Positions 7,478 to 16,526 of a stretch of DNA of 64,000 bases are shown here, in pieces. The DNA comes from Amycolatopsis sp. NBC_00345 (lineage in GTDB: Bacteria; Actinomycetota; Actinomycetes; Mycobacteriales; Pseudonocardiaceae), in the NCBI RefSeq assembly GCF_036116635.1, contig NZ_CP107995.1:4464001-4528000 (forward strand), read 5' to 3'. Both the position numbers and the translations under genes were made by a program. The notes under the pieces were generated by a model. It had not been told where the DNA came from. It made no database searches and saw only the letters and a list, made by a program, of their open reading frames with translations. The number at the start of each line of letters is the position of its first letter. Within the stretch, counting starts at the first letter, position 1.

Positions 7478-8875
7478 CTACCAGCCGAAGCGTTCACTGT
7501 GGACACGAGCGGACGGGACGCCGGCGCGCTGCAGCGAAGCGGTCACGGTGTCCAGCCAGCCATCCGGGCCGCACACGTAGACCTCGTGCTCGTCCAGGTC
7601 GGGCACGAGGTGCCGCAGCACGACCTCGTCGGCGACCGGGGCGTGCCCGGCGGGCAGCCAGGACCCTTCGGCCCGGGGCCCGGGCAGATACCAGAGGCGG
7701 ATGCCGCGCCGGGCGGCGAGACCGTCCAATTCGGACCGGAACAGCACCTCACCCGGTTCGCTGACGCGGTACAGCAGCACGGCGTCACCGCGCTCATACG
7801 GCAGTTCCTCCAGCAACGCCCGCAGCGGCGTGATCCCGATACCGGAAGCGATCATCGTCACCTTGTGTCCACTTCGGACAGATCCGGTCAACCGGCCGTA
7901 CGGTCCTTCGAACAGGACTCTGGTCCCCGGGCGCACGGCGGCCAGCCGCGCGCTGCCCTCGCCGAGGTCCTTCGCGGTGATGCGCAGCCGCCGTCCGTCC
8001 GGGGCCGCCGACAGGGAGAACGGGTTGCCGCGCGTCCAGCCCGGACCGTCCAGGAAGCGCCACACGAAGAACTGGCCCGCGGCGGCGGGAAGCCGGTCGA
8101 GGTGCCGTCCACGCAGCTCGAGCGACACCACGTCCGCCGACTCCCGCCAGACGCGGGTGACGCGCAGCCGATGGTGGACGTTGCGCCACACCGGCAAGCC
8201 CACGCGGAACACCAGGACGGACCCGGCGGCGGCCGCGTAGGCGCCCCACCAGAACACGGTTGCGACGGGGGAAGCGGTGAAGTCGGCACCGCTCCAGAGC
8301 TGGTGCGGCAGGGCCAGTCCCGCACCGAGGTAGGCGTAGAGGTGCAGCAGGTGCCACGACTCGTACCGGAGCCTCCGCCGCGCCGCGCGGACGGAAGTGA
8401 CGGCGACCAGTACCAGCGCCGCCGTCCCCGCCGTGGCCAGCAGCATCCCGGGGTACGTCGTGACCAGGTCCCAGGCCTCACCGAGCAGACCGGACCGATC
8501 GGTCGCCGCGTAGCCCAGGGTGATCAGCCCGATGTGGGCGAGCATCAGCGTGAACGAGGTGAACCCGACGACGCGGTGGCGGCGCGCCAGGTCGTCCTGA
8601 CCGTACGACCGCTCCACCCACGGGATCCGTGCCATCAGCAGCACCTGCACCAGCAGCAGGTCCGCGGCCAGCAACCCGGTCAGCCGCCCGATCGAAGTGA
8701 GCGCCGCGGCCGCGCCGTCCAGTTGCTGCAGCCCCCGGCCGGCGACCCACAGCGCGACCACGAACAGCAGGCTCAGCCAGGCGGCCAGCCCCGCGGCGGC
8801 ACGCCACCACGCCCGGACCGGGGCGACGTGGACATGGCGCCGCCGCCCGATCGGCAACGTGGTGGTGGCGGACAT
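7478..8875 (-). CDS. Ferric-reductase-like transmembrane flavoprotein
   Basis: A 465-residue protein. The N-terminal half has about six helices with paired His residues (RRHRVVGFTSFTLMLAHIG; YESWHLLHLYAYLGAGLALPH) expected to bind haem. The C-terminal half is a ferredoxin-reductase module: NPFSLSAAPDGR for FAD, ASGIGITPLRALLEEL for the nicotinamide and YVCGPDGW near the end. It should pass electrons from NAD(P)H across the membrane to the FMN-binding protein encoded 10 bases downstream. A two-component system follows on the same strand after 62 bases and may respond to the same redox or metal signal. Confidence 0.85.
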   Translation of the reverse strand: MSATTTLPIGRRRHVHVAPVRAWWRAAAGLAAWLSLLFVVALWVAGRGLQQLDGAAAALTSIGRLTGLLAADLLLVQVLLMARIPWVERSYGQDDLARRHRVVGFTSFTLMLAHIGLITLGYAATDRSGLLGEAWDLVTTYPGMLLATAGTAALVLVAVTSVRAARRRLRYESWHLLHLYAYLGAGLALPHQLWSGADFTASPVATVFWWGAYAAAAGSVLVFRVGLPVWRNVHHRLRVTRVWRESADVVSLELRGRHLDRLPAAAGQFFVWRFLDGPGWTRGNPFSLSAAPDGRRLRITAKDLGEGSARLAAVRPGTRVLFEGPYGRLTGSVRSGHKVTMIASGIGITPLRALLEELPYERGDAVLLYRVSEPGEVLFRSELDGLAARRGIRLWYLPGPRAEGSWLPAGHAPVADEVVLRHLVPDLDEHEVYVCGPDGWLDTVTASLQRAGVPSARVHSERFGW

Positions 8876-8937
8876 CGGCTCTCCCTGTGGTGACGGCGTG
8901 TGACCGCCGCTCTGCCTGCCACTGTGGCCGAGCCCGG

Positions 8938-10308
8938 TTAGCCCCCGGCGTGGCCTCGGTGAGAATCCGGTAAGAGATCGCCGACGGTGAACCCGACCTC
9001 CGCGCCGCCGCCGTCCCGTGGCCCGGCGAAAACGGTGCCACCGTGGGAAAGCGCGATGTCCCGCACGATCGCCAGCCCGAGCCCGGACCCGGGCAGCGAG
9101 CGGGCGTCCGCGGCCCGGTGGAACCGGTCGAACACCCGTGCCCGGTCCTCCTCCGGGATGCCGGGGCCCCGGTCGAGCACCGTGACCCGCCCGGCGTGGA
9201 CCCGCACCTCGACCGGGCCGGTCCCGGCGTCGAATTTCACCGCGTTCTCCAGCAGGTTCGACACCGCCCGCTCAAGTCCCTTCGGCCGTCCCGAGACGGT
9301 GGTGGCGTCCGCGTCGACCAGCACCGGCCGTCCCGAACGGCGCCGGACCCGTGCCGCGGCCCGCTCGGCCACCTCCGCGAGCGCGACGGGCCCGGCCTCC
9401 TCGTGGTCGTACTCGTGGGTGGCCAGGTCGACCAGCTCGGCCACGAGGTGGGTCAGCTCCCGGGTCTCGCCGTCGACGTCGGCGAGCAGCCGGCGGCGCG
9501 CGTCCGGGGCCAGCTCGTCGAACCGCCGCAGCACGCTGGCGTTGGTGCGCAAGCTGGTCAGCGGGGTGCGCAGTTCGTGGGCCGCGTCCTGGACCAGGCG
9601 CTCCTGATCGGCGCGGGCGTCGGCCAGCCGGGCGAGCATCGCGTCGAACGAAGTGGCCAGCCGGCCCACCTCGTCCCGGCCACCGGGCGGGACCCCGATG
9701 TCGAACCGGCCGCCGGCGCTGACCTCCTCGGTCACGCGCATCAGCCGCACGAGCCGCCGCGTGATCTGCCGCGCGATCAGCCAGCCCAGCAGCGCCGCGG
9801 CCACCAGCACCGCGGCACTCACCATGGTGATGCGCGCGGCCAGGTCGTTCAGCACGTGCCGCGTCTCGTCGACGTCGATGCCCAGCTGCAGCGCTCCCCG
9901 GCCGCCGCCGAGCGCGACCGTCACCACCCGGTAGTCGTCCGGGCCGACCGTGGTGTCCGCGTAGTCCTGCCCGCCGGCGGCCGAGGCGAGCGCGCGGTCC
10001 GCGGGCCGCACGGGGAACGCGATCGGCCGGCCGCCGAGGTGCCGGACCGCCCCGTCCGGCGCGACCGCCTGCGCGGCCATCGGCTGGGCCTCGTCGTGGT
10101 CGTTGTCCTGCGGGCCGCGGGTCAGCTCGTTGGGCGCCAGCACCTGGGTCGCCCCGGTGCTGACCTCGGAGGCCGAGGTCAGCAGGGTGCGGTCCAACTC
10201 GTTCCAGACTCGTTGTGAAGCGGTCTGGTAGCTCAGGACGCCCACGATGATCGCCGCGCCGCCCCCCACGGCGGCGAACGCGATCACCAGCCGGCCGCGC
10301 AGATTCAC
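8938..10308 (-). CDS. Sensor histidine kinase
   Basis: A 456-residue OmpR/PhoR-group kinase. It has an N-terminal helix (LVIAFAAVGGGAAIIVGVLSY), a periplasmic segment, a second helix (ITMVSAAVLVAAALLGWLIA) and a HAMP region. The H-box reads AAHELRTPLTSL, the N-box NLLENAVKF, G1 DRGPGIPEED and G2 GSGLGLAIV. GTG 10308 overlaps the stop of the response regulator by 4 bases, so the pair is coupled. The longer open frame upstream is only shadow of the regulator gene. Confidence 0.92.
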   Translation of the reverse strand: MNLRGRLVIAFAAVGGGAAIIVGVLSYQTASQRVWNELDRTLLTSASEVSTGATQVLAPNELTRGPQDNDHDEAQPMAAQAVAPDGAVRHLGGRPIAFPVRPADRALASAAGGQDYADTTVGPDDYRVVTVALGGGRGALQLGIDVDETRHVLNDLAARITMVSAAVLVAAALLGWLIARQITRRLVRLMRVTEEVSAGGRFDIGVPPGGRDEVGRLATSFDAMLARLADARADQERLVQDAAHELRTPLTSLRTNASVLRRFDELAPDARRRLLADVDGETRELTHLVAELVDLATHEYDHEEAGPVALAEVAERAAARVRRRSGRPVLVDADATTVSGRPKGLERAVSNLLENAVKFDAGTGPVEVRVHAGRVTVLDRGPGIPEEDRARVFDRFHRAADARSLPGSGLGLAIVRDIALSHGGTVFAGPRDGGGAEVGFTVGDLLPDSHRGHAGG

Positions 10309-11003
10309 GGCAACCGCGCCGAATAACCCACACCGCGCACGGTGTGGATCAAATCGCCGGCGCCCGCCTTCTCCAGCTTGCGCCGCAGGTATCCGATGTA
10401 GACCGCGAGGTTCTTCGACTCCGGCCCGAACTCGTAGCCCCAGATGCGCTGGTGGATGGTGCCCCGGTCCAGCACGATCCCGGCGTTGCGGACCAGCAGC
10501 TCCAGCAGGTCGAACTCCGTCTTCGACAGCTCGGCCTCCGTGTCGAGCCACCACACCCGCCGCGCCCGCGTGTCCACGGAAAGCCCGCCCAGGCGGATCA
10601 CCCGCTGTGCGACGTCCCCCGGCTCGGCGCTTCGCCGCAGCAACGCCCGCAACCGGGCGAGCAGCTCGTCCAGCTCGAACGGCTTGGGCAGGTAGTCGTC
10701 CGCACCCGCGTCGAGGCCCGCGACCCGGTCCGCCGTCTCCACCCGGGCCGTCAGCATCAGCACCGGCGTCCGGTCCCCGTCCGCCCGCAGCACCCGGCAC
10801 ACGCCGAGCCCGTCCACCCCGGGCATCATCACGTCGACGATCAGCACGTCGAACTCCTCGCGGCGCGCCGTGGCCAGCGCCTCGACCCCGTCGCCGACCT
10901 CGCTGACCCGGTACCCCTCCAGCTCCAGCGCACGCACCAGCGACTCCCGGATCGCCCGGTCGTCGTCGGCCAGCAGGACGCGGTGTGCCATGGCCGCCAT
11001 CAT
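10305..11003 (-). CDS. OmpR/PhoB-family response regulator
   Basis: About 232 residues. The receiver has the acidic pair in LLADDDRAIR, the phospho-acceptor Asp in LIVDVMMPGVDG and the Lys in LPKPFEL. The C-terminal winged helix includes ELSKTEFDLLELLVRN and IHTVRGVGYSARL. ATG 11003, 11000 or 10991 are all possible starts; none has a strong ribosome site. It is co-transcribed with the kinase and may control the adjoining redox operon, but no binding site was identified. Confidence 0.92.
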   Translation of the reverse strand: MMAAMAHRVLLADDDRAIRESLVRALELEGYRVSEVGDGVEALATARREEFDVLIVDVMMPGVDGLGVCRVLRADGDRTPVLMLTARVETADRVAGLDAGADDYLPKPFELDELLARLRALLRRSAEPGDVAQRVIRLGGLSVDTRARRVWWLDTEAELSKTEFDLLELLVRNAGIVLDRGTIHQRIWGYEFGPESKNLAVYIGYLRRKLEKAGAGDLIHTVRGVGYSARLP

Positions 11004-11085
11004 GCCCGACCACTGCGGACCCGTCCTCGCGGCAACACGGCCACCGGCTTCCGGACGCGGGCGGGCAGGACTGCCGGTCTGGACC

Positions 11086-11112
11086 TTTACAACGTTGTTC
11101 CAACGATGTAAA
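11086..11112. promoter_or_regulatory. Palindromic operator before the arabinofuranosidase gene
   Basis: TTTACAACGTTG, three bases, CAACGATGTAAA: a 12-bp dyad with one mismatch. It contains the ACAACGTTGT core typical of LacI/GalR-family operators at actinomycete glycoside hydrolase genes. It sits about 230 bases before the GH54 start, in a 336-base gap after the divergent response regulator. No LacI-type gene is in this window. Confidence 0.65.
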
Positions 11113-11339
11113 AATTACCGCGCACCGGATCGGCAGGCCGCGGACAGGCCGGTCGAGCCGGTTTTCGACTCCTCCACCGTCCCCCCGAGCCGGGCTTGCG
11201 CTGCCGCCTCCGTTCAGCGCGACACCGGGTTGCCGAAGTTCCCGCGATCGCCGTAGGAGATGCCGTCCGGCCGCGCCCGCGAGATCCACGACCTCGGCCG
11301 TGAACCCGCCCCGGCACAAGCCGAACAGGAGTGCCTGTC

Positions 11340-12860
11340 ATGAAACGCCTGCGGAACATCCTGTTGTCCGTCGTTCTCATGCTCACCGGCCTGGCCTTCG
11401 CCGGAACATCGGCCGACGCCGCGCCATCCCTGCCGTGCGACGTTTACGGCTCCGCGGGCACGCCCTGCGTGGGAGCGCACAGCACCGTGCGAGCGCTCTT
11501 CGCCGCGTACAACGGCCCGCTCTACCAGGTGCGCCGCGCCGACGGAGCCACGACCGACATCGGGCTGCTCTCGCCGGGCGGCATCGCGAACGGGGCCGCG
11601 CAGGACTCGTTCTGTGCCAACACGTCCTGCTTCATCTCCGAGATCTACGACCAGTCGCCGCGGCACAACGACCTCACCATCGAGGGGGCGGGCGGAGCCG
11701 GCGCGGCCGACGTCGGGGCCCCGGCCGACGCGCTCCCGATCAGCATCGGCGGGCACACCGCGTACGGCGTGGAAATCACCTCGGGCATGGGCTACCGGGA
11801 CAACAGCACGAGCGGCGTCGCCGTCAACGGCCAGCCCGAGGGCATGTACATGGTGGCTTCCGCGACCCACGTCAACGGTGGCTGCTGCTTCGACTACGGC
11901 AACGCCGAGACGAACAACCAGGACACCGGCGACGGCCACATGGACGCGGTGTACCTCGGCCTGCGCTGCGAGTTCGGCAACTGCAACGGATCCGGCCCCT
12001 GGGTGGCGGCCGACCTCGAGAACGGGCTCTTCCAGTCGAACACCGGCACCAACGCCGGCGACCCGGGCCCCGGCGCGACCCCGTACGTCACGGCGATGCT
12101 GAGCAACAACGGCCAGGATCACTTCACCCTGAAACGGGGCGACGCGCAGACCGGCGACCTGGCCACGACGTACTCGGGCTCCGAGCCGACCGTCCGGAAC
12201 ACCTACTCGCCGCTGCACCAGGAAGGCGCGATCGTCCTCGGCACCGGCGGCGACAACAGCAATGCCGACATCGGCTCGTTCTTCGAAGGCGTGATGACCG
12301 CCGGTGTGCCGACCGACGCCGCCGACAGCGCCGTACAGTCCAGCATCGTCTCCGCCGGCTACGGCGGCTCGAACGGCGTCCCCGGCGGCACGCTCACTCC
12401 CGGCTCGTCGATCTCCCTGCGAGCGACCACCGCGTGCTGCACAACCCGCTACTTGCGCCACTTCGCCGGCGACGCGGTCACTTCGGTGATCACGGCGGAC
12501 AGTTCCACATCGGACAAGAACGACGCCACCTGGATCGTCCGGCGAGGCCTGGCCAACAACTCCTGCCTCTCGTTCGAATCGAAGAACTATCCCGGCGACT
12601 ATCTCCGCCACTCCAACTACCAGCTGCACCGGCAACCGGACGACGGCAGCGCCTTGCTGACCAACGACGCCACCTTCTGCCCGGGGTCCGGTAACAGTGG
12701 CTCCTACACGTCGTTCCAGTCGAACAACTATCCTGGCTATTACATCAGGCATTACGACAGCACTGTCTACATCGCTCACAACGGTGGCAGTAATCCTTGG
12801 GACGCCACGGCATCGTGGGCCGAGGACACCACCTGGGAGGTGGCTCAGCCGTGGTCGTGA
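11340..12860 (+). CDS. Secreted GH54 alpha-L-arabinofuranosidase with AbfB (CBM42) domain
   Basis: A 506-residue protein starting at ATG 11340, with AGGAG 9 bases upstream. A signal peptide (MKRLRNILLSVVLML through TSADA) is followed by PCDVYGSAGTPCVGAHSTVRAL, the GH54 start. The WVAADLENGLF segment carries the expected nucleophile Glu. Residues from about 370 form an AbfB beta-trefoil with repeats such as FESKNYPGDYLRHSN and FQSNNYPGYYIRHYD that bind arabinose side chains. It releases L-arabinose from arabinoxylan or arabinan outside the cell. An upstream palindrome suggests sugar-responsive repression. Confidence 0.92.
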   Translation: MKRLRNILLSVVLMLTGLAFAGTSADAAPSLPCDVYGSAGTPCVGAHSTVRALFAAYNGPLYQVRRADGATTDIGLLSPGGIANGAAQDSFCANTSCFISEIYDQSPRHNDLTIEGAGGAGAADVGAPADALPISIGGHTAYGVEITSGMGYRDNSTSGVAVNGQPEGMYMVASATHVNGGCCFDYGNAETNNQDTGDGHMDAVYLGLRCEFGNCNGSGPWVAADLENGLFQSNTGTNAGDPGPGATPYVTAMLSNNGQDHFTLKRGDAQTGDLATTYSGSEPTVRNTYSPLHQEGAIVLGTGGDNSNADIGSFFEGVMTAGVPTDAADSAVQSSIVSAGYGGSNGVPGGTLTPGSSISLRATTACCTTRYLRHFAGDAVTSVITADSSTSDKNDATWIVRRGLANNSCLSFESKNYPGDYLRHSNYQLHRQPDDGSALLTNDATFCPGSGNSGSYTSFQSNNYPGYYIRHYDSTVYIAHNGGSNPWDATASWAEDTTWEVAQPWS

Positions 12861-12929
12861 CCGGGCCGCCGGTGAACCCCTTGTGCCTCTTCTGAAGCAC
12901 CGTTCCATCAGCAGGACCCGGAGGCTGTG

Positions 12930-13553
12930 TCAAGGCCCGCAGATCTGCGTGACGAGTTCGGTCCAGCCGTGCATGAGCCGCTTCCGCTGCCGCTCGACCG
13001 TGGCGGACGAAAGGTCTTCGGCGGGCAGCTGGAGCATCAGCGGCCCGTCGAGGGCGCCGGTGAGCTGTGCGGCGAGCACGTCGAGATCCCCGAACGCGGG
13101 CTTGATCTCGCCGAGCAGCATCCGGATGTGCAAGCGGGACAACGGGGATTCGCCGGCGGGGGCCTTCTGCCCGCCGTCGAGCGTGGCGCGGGCGATCTCG
13201 TGATTGTCGAACAGGAAGCTGATCCGCGCGGTCCCGTAGGCGATCAGCCGCTCCAGCCCCGGGGCGCCGGGGCCGAGCGGCGGGTCGCCGCCCATGACGG
13301 CCTGCTGCAGGGAGCGTTCTTCTTCGTCCAGCAACGCCTGGAAGATCCCCGCCCGGCTGCCGAACCGGCGGAAGACGGTGCCCTTGCCCAGCCCTGACCG
13401 CGCGGCGAGCTCGTCCATCGTGACGTCGCTCGCACCGCGTTCGGCGACCAGCACCCGTGCCGTCTCCAGCAGCAACGCCCGGTTGCGGGCGGCGTCCGCG
13501 CGCTCCGGGCGTGGTTTGCCGAGGTGCGGCAGAAGTTCCTTCACGGCGGCCAC
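12930..13553 (-). CDS. TetR-family regulator
   Basis: A 207-residue repressor. The N-terminal helix-turn-helix reads VTMDELAARSGLGKGTVFRRFGSRAGIFQALL; the C-terminal ligand domain is all-helical. The neighbouring minus-strand F420-dependent nitroreductase-like gene lies 72 bases upstream of its start. The downstream GH54 gene is convergent. Target not evident. Confidence 0.88.
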   Translation of the reverse strand: MAAVKELLPHLGKPRPERADAARNRALLLETARVLVAERGASDVTMDELAARSGLGKGTVFRRFGSRAGIFQALLDEEERSLQQAVMGGDPPLGPGAPGLERLIAYGTARISFLFDNHEIARATLDGGQKAPAGESPLSRLHIRMLLGEIKPAFGDLDVLAAQLTGALDGPLMLQLPAEDLSSATVERQRKRLMHGWTELVTQICGP

Positions 13554-13625
13554 CCTATCCGCTCGATCCCGACGCCGGGCGGCACGTTCGCAGGGGAAAC
13601 ATGCCGCCCGGGTCCGCCGGCGCTA

Positions 13626-14066
13626 CTACGCGTCGAACGGCGTCAGGACGAAGATGGGCATCTTGCGGGTGGTCTTCTTCTGGTACTCCGCATAGTCAGG
13701 CCACGCTTCGACGGCACGGGCGATCCACGTGGCGTACTCGTCGCCATCGACTTCCCGGGCCCGGTAGTCCTTCTTGACCGGACCGTCCTGAAGCTCGACG
13801 TGCGGGTTCGCCTTCAAGTTGTAGTACCAGACCGGGTTTTTGGGCGCACCGCCCAAAGAGGCCACGACCGCGTACTCGCCTTCGTGCTCCACTCGCTGCA
13901 GGGCACTCTTGCGGATCTTGCCGGTTTTGGCTCCCACCGAGGTCAGGACGATCACGGGCGCGCCCTGGTTGTCGGTGCCCTCGGTGCCGCCGGAGCTCTC
14001 GTAGAGCTCCACCTGGTTGCGGCTGAACTCGAACGCGCTCGGCTCGTACTCCCCGGTGAGAGGCAT
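13626..14066 (-). CDS. Deazaflavin (F420)-dependent nitroreductase-family protein
   Basis: A 146-residue split-barrel protein starting at MPLTGEYEPS (14066). Family marks are VIVLTSVGAKTGKIRKSAL near residue 40, then YAVVASLGGAPKNPVWYYNLKANPHVELQDG, which forms the F420-binding face, and a C-terminal MPIFVLTPFD. Family members use reduced F420 for quinone or nitro reduction. The longer upstream frame is Arg/Pro noise. A second, shorter relative lies at 52446-52850. Confidence 0.88.
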   Translation of the reverse strand: MPLTGEYEPSAFEFSRNQVELYESSGGTEGTDNQGAPVIVLTSVGAKTGKIRKSALQRVEHEGEYAVVASLGGAPKNPVWYYNLKANPHVELQDGPVKKDYRAREVDGDEYATWIARAVEAWPDYAEYQKKTTRKMPIFVLTPFDA

Positions 14067-14136
14067 GGCTCCATCATCTCTTTCGTCGATCGGCTTTACC
14101 GTCAATCGGACTATACCCCGCTTCTTGCCGGCGTGC

Positions 14137-14907
14137 TCATGAGCTGGGTCCGGTGGTCGGAGACGGTGGTGCGCCGGACGACGCCTCAGTCGAGACCGGT
14201 GGGACGGTGGTCTCGACGGCCCCTGGCGGAGCGGCGCCCTTCGATGCCGGTGGGGAGGTGGCGGTGGTCCTCGCGGGGGCGTCAACGGCGCCTGATCGCG
14301 GACCCGGGCTCGGAGGCGGCGGCGTCGTGTTCGGATTGTTCGGTGTATCCGCCCCGTCATAGTCGGGGAGACCCCAGATCGGGATGACCGCGGGCGGTTC
14401 TTCCTTGACGACGCCCGGCCTCGTGGGAGTACAGCCCACGACGTGGGAATTGCTGACCCAGTTGCCCAGCGTGGCGTGCACGAACAGATAGTGCAGCTTC
14501 GGATCGGCGCCGCCCCGGGCCAACGGCCGGTTCACCACCGGACTGGTCAAGGTGACCAGGCTGGCGATCGGATGGTAGTTCCCGTCCGGGTGATTCCCTT
14601 TGGCGACCATCCGGATCTGGTAGGTCACGCCCGGCTGCGGTGGGGTGAAGGTGATTCGCGCATCGGTTCCGGCACAGCTCCCGCCGGCGTCGGTCCAGAT
14701 GAGACCGTCCGGCCGGATCAGCGCGCCGGCCCGGCCGCTCGCGGCACCGGCCCCGGTCAGCCCGTAGGCAGCCGCGGCCGTCGACGACAGGACCAGACCC
14801 GAAGCCAGCACGGACACGGCCGTGAATACCATGGACAGCAACGCTTTCCGTCGGGCCGAGACCCGCAGGCCAGCACCCTTCACCCGGACGTTCCGGCACC
14901 TGTTCAT
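14137..14907 (-). CDS. Secreted protein with Pro/Thr/Ser-rich tail, third gene of surface operon
   Basis: A 256-residue protein of unknown function. An Arg/Lys-rich start leads into a hydrophobic segment (LSMVFTAVSVLASGLVLSSTAAAAYG), consistent with export. The middle has Gly- and Cys-containing beta-type sequence (WTDAGGSCAGTDARITFTPP; HYLFVHATLGNWVSNSHVVGC). The last 80 residues are rich in Pro, Thr and Ser and look like a wall-spanning stalk. The start codon overlaps the stop of the LAFTG protein gene by 3 bases, so it is translated with it. Confidence 0.65.
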   Translation of the reverse strand: MNRCRNVRVKGAGLRVSARRKALLSMVFTAVSVLASGLVLSSTAAAAYGLTGAGAASGRAGALIRPDGLIWTDAGGSCAGTDARITFTPPQPGVTYQIRMVAKGNHPDGNYHPIASLVTLTSPVVNRPLARGGADPKLHYLFVHATLGNWVSNSHVVGCTPTRPGVVKEEPPAVIPIWGLPDYDGADTPNNPNTTPPPPSPGPRSGAVDAPARTTATSPPASKGAAPPGAVETTVPPVSTEASSGAPPSPTTGPSS

Positions 14908-15608
14908 CGCCGCGCCCCCTGCGCGCGACGACGCCGGGCACCGAGCAACCGCAACGCGATCCCGGCGAGCAGCAGGGCGAGCGCGATCCCGGTCAGCGCC
15001 AGGACCGAGACCCCGGTGAACGCGAGTTTCCCCGGCCCCGAGCCGCTGTTGCTCGCCTGCTCACCGACCGGCCCCGAGCCCTCGTGGCCGGTCCCCACCG
15101 GCACACCGGCCTCGGGCCCGGAACCCGGCGGACCGGGGGCGGTGCCCGTCGGCGGGACCACGCTCGCACCCCGGTCATCCGCGACGCCGACGGCCCGTGT
15201 CTCGACGATGAACGTCACGCCGAGACACGCGTCGGTCGCCGCCGCGGACAGGGTCAGCGCCCCCGGCACGACAAAGGAAGCCTTGCCGGACGCCGGCACG
15301 AAGAGCCCGCCTGCCGGTTGCCGGTCGTTGGTCGTGAGCAGGCCGACCGGGCAGCCCACCGGGTTCGAGGAGGACTTCACCCGGTCGAAGAACAGCGACA
15401 CCAGCCGCACGCCGAACCCGTTGGGATTGGTCACGGTGAACTGCGCGGCGCCGGTCCTCCCGGGCAGGAGGTCGGCCACCGGCTCGCCCACCGCGTTCAG
15501 CGTGACCGGTTCCGGCGGCTCCGCGGCCGCCGCCGTGCCGCCCGCACCGACACCGCCCACCATCAGGACCGCGGGTACCGCGCTCAGCAAGAGCAGTGGT
15601 CGTCTCAT
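14904..15608 (-). CDS. Cell-wall-anchored protein with LAFTG sorting signal
   Basis: About 234 residues from ATG 15608 (GTG 15620 is an alternative). A signal peptide (RPLLLLSAVPAVLMVGG) precedes a beta-type domain with DLLPGRTGAAQFTVTNPNGFGV, then a Gly/Pro/Ser linker. The end is a sorting signal: KLAFTG, a hydrophobic helix (ALTGIALALLLAGIALRLL) and an Arg cluster. LAxTG is the motif used by class E sortases of high-GC actinobacteria. The central motif is shared with the upstream gene product, so the two arose by duplication. Confidence 0.75.
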   Translation of the reverse strand: MRRPLLLLSAVPAVLMVGGVGAGGTAAAAEPPEPVTLNAVGEPVADLLPGRTGAAQFTVTNPNGFGVRLVSLFFDRVKSSSNPVGCPVGLLTTNDRQPAGGLFVPASGKASFVVPGALTLSAAATDACLGVTFIVETRAVGVADDRGASVVPPTGTAPGPPGSGPEAGVPVGTGHEGSGPVGEQASNSGSGPGKLAFTGVSVLALTGIALALLLAGIALRLLGARRRRAQGARR

Positions 15609-15632
15609 CCCCACTCGCACCCCGTCGGCTCG

Positions 15633-16169
15633 CTATCCGGCTGCTGTCACGGCATCGATGGCCGTGACCTTCACGACCACCTTCGCGCCCTGACAGCCGT
15701 TACCCGCATCGGCCGACAAGCGGATGGCGCCGGGGATGGAGCCCGTCTCCGCCGTCGCGTTCGCCGGGACGGTGAGCGGCGGGGTGATGGTGATGGGCGC
15801 GGTGGGCACGCTGAAGTTCTCCGGACCGCAGGTCTGCCCCGCGACCGGTTCCACGGTCAGCCCGCCGATGCTGATCTTGTTCACCTGGACCGCGAACCCG
15901 TTCGCGTTCGCCACGGTGAAGGACGCCGCGCCGGTCCCACCGGGCAGCAGGTCGCCCTGGGGGTCGGCGACCTGGGTGAACACGAGGGCTTTCAGGTCAC
16001 CCGCGCCGAGCGCCCGGCCGGACGCGTCGCCGCCGCCCTGGATGGAGAACGCCGCGATGGCGCCGCCGGTCAGGGCCATCGCCCCGACGGCGACCCCGAT
16101 CCCCGCCATGACGGTCTTGAATCGACGGCTGTGCTTCGGCCCGGTCACGTGCTCGGAATCGTTCGCCAT
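15633..16169 (-). CDS. Exported or membrane-anchored protein, paralogue of the LAFTG protein
   Basis: A 178-residue protein from ATG 16169 with AAGGAA upstream. A single hydrophobic segment (VMAGIGVAVGAMALTGGAIAAF) follows a charged N-terminus. The exported part has DLLPGGTGAASFTVANANGFAVQV, nearly the same as DLLPGRTGAAQFTVTNPNGFGV in the next gene, plus Cys in QTCGPENF and NGCQGAKV. It has no sorting signal. First gene of a three-gene operon; function unknown. Confidence 0.7.
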   Translation of the reverse strand: MANDSEHVTGPKHSRRFKTVMAGIGVAVGAMALTGGAIAAFSIQGGGDASGRALGAGDLKALVFTQVADPQGDLLPGGTGAASFTVANANGFAVQVNKISIGGLTVEPVAGQTCGPENFSVPTAPITITPPLTVPANATAETGSIPGAIRLSADAGNGCQGAKVVVKVTAIDAVTAAG

Positions 16170-16526
16170 GATGAAGTGTTCCTTCTCTGAGAATTGCGAC
16201 AACACCCAGAACGGGCTGCCCAATTCCTACGGGAGCGTCGGAAAGAACACCACACCTCACTGTGAAAGTACCCGCCAAGGGTGATATCCGGCGACGCGAG
16301 CCGGCCGCGTATCAATGCCGATCAGTTCTTCTCTCCCCCACGCTGGTGAGATCGGGCCGCCGGACGCGGAAATCCGGGTAGGCTCCCCTCGAGCCGCGAT
16401 CTCCATTTCGGACGATGCGGCCGGCCGAGCGGGACCTGGCGGGGGGCCGGATCCGATAGCCGGGTCCCGCTACGGTCTGAACTGGACCCATCGCGAACCG
16501 CAGCAGGAAATGGTTCAGCGTAAGGG
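16170..16526. other. Intergenic region before the surface-protein operon
   Basis: 357 bases between the start of the surface operon and the 3' end of a minus-strand AraC gene. It must hold the surface operon promoter. I see no convincing promoter hexamers, long dyads or RNA gene in it. Confidence 0.4.

Noticed and set aside
8938..11319. One long minus-strand frame suggesting a fused kinase protein of 793 residues
   Set aside because: The upstream 330 residues are Gly/Arg/Ala noise antisense or out of frame to the response regulator; GTG 10308 overlaps the regulator stop and gives a normal kinase.
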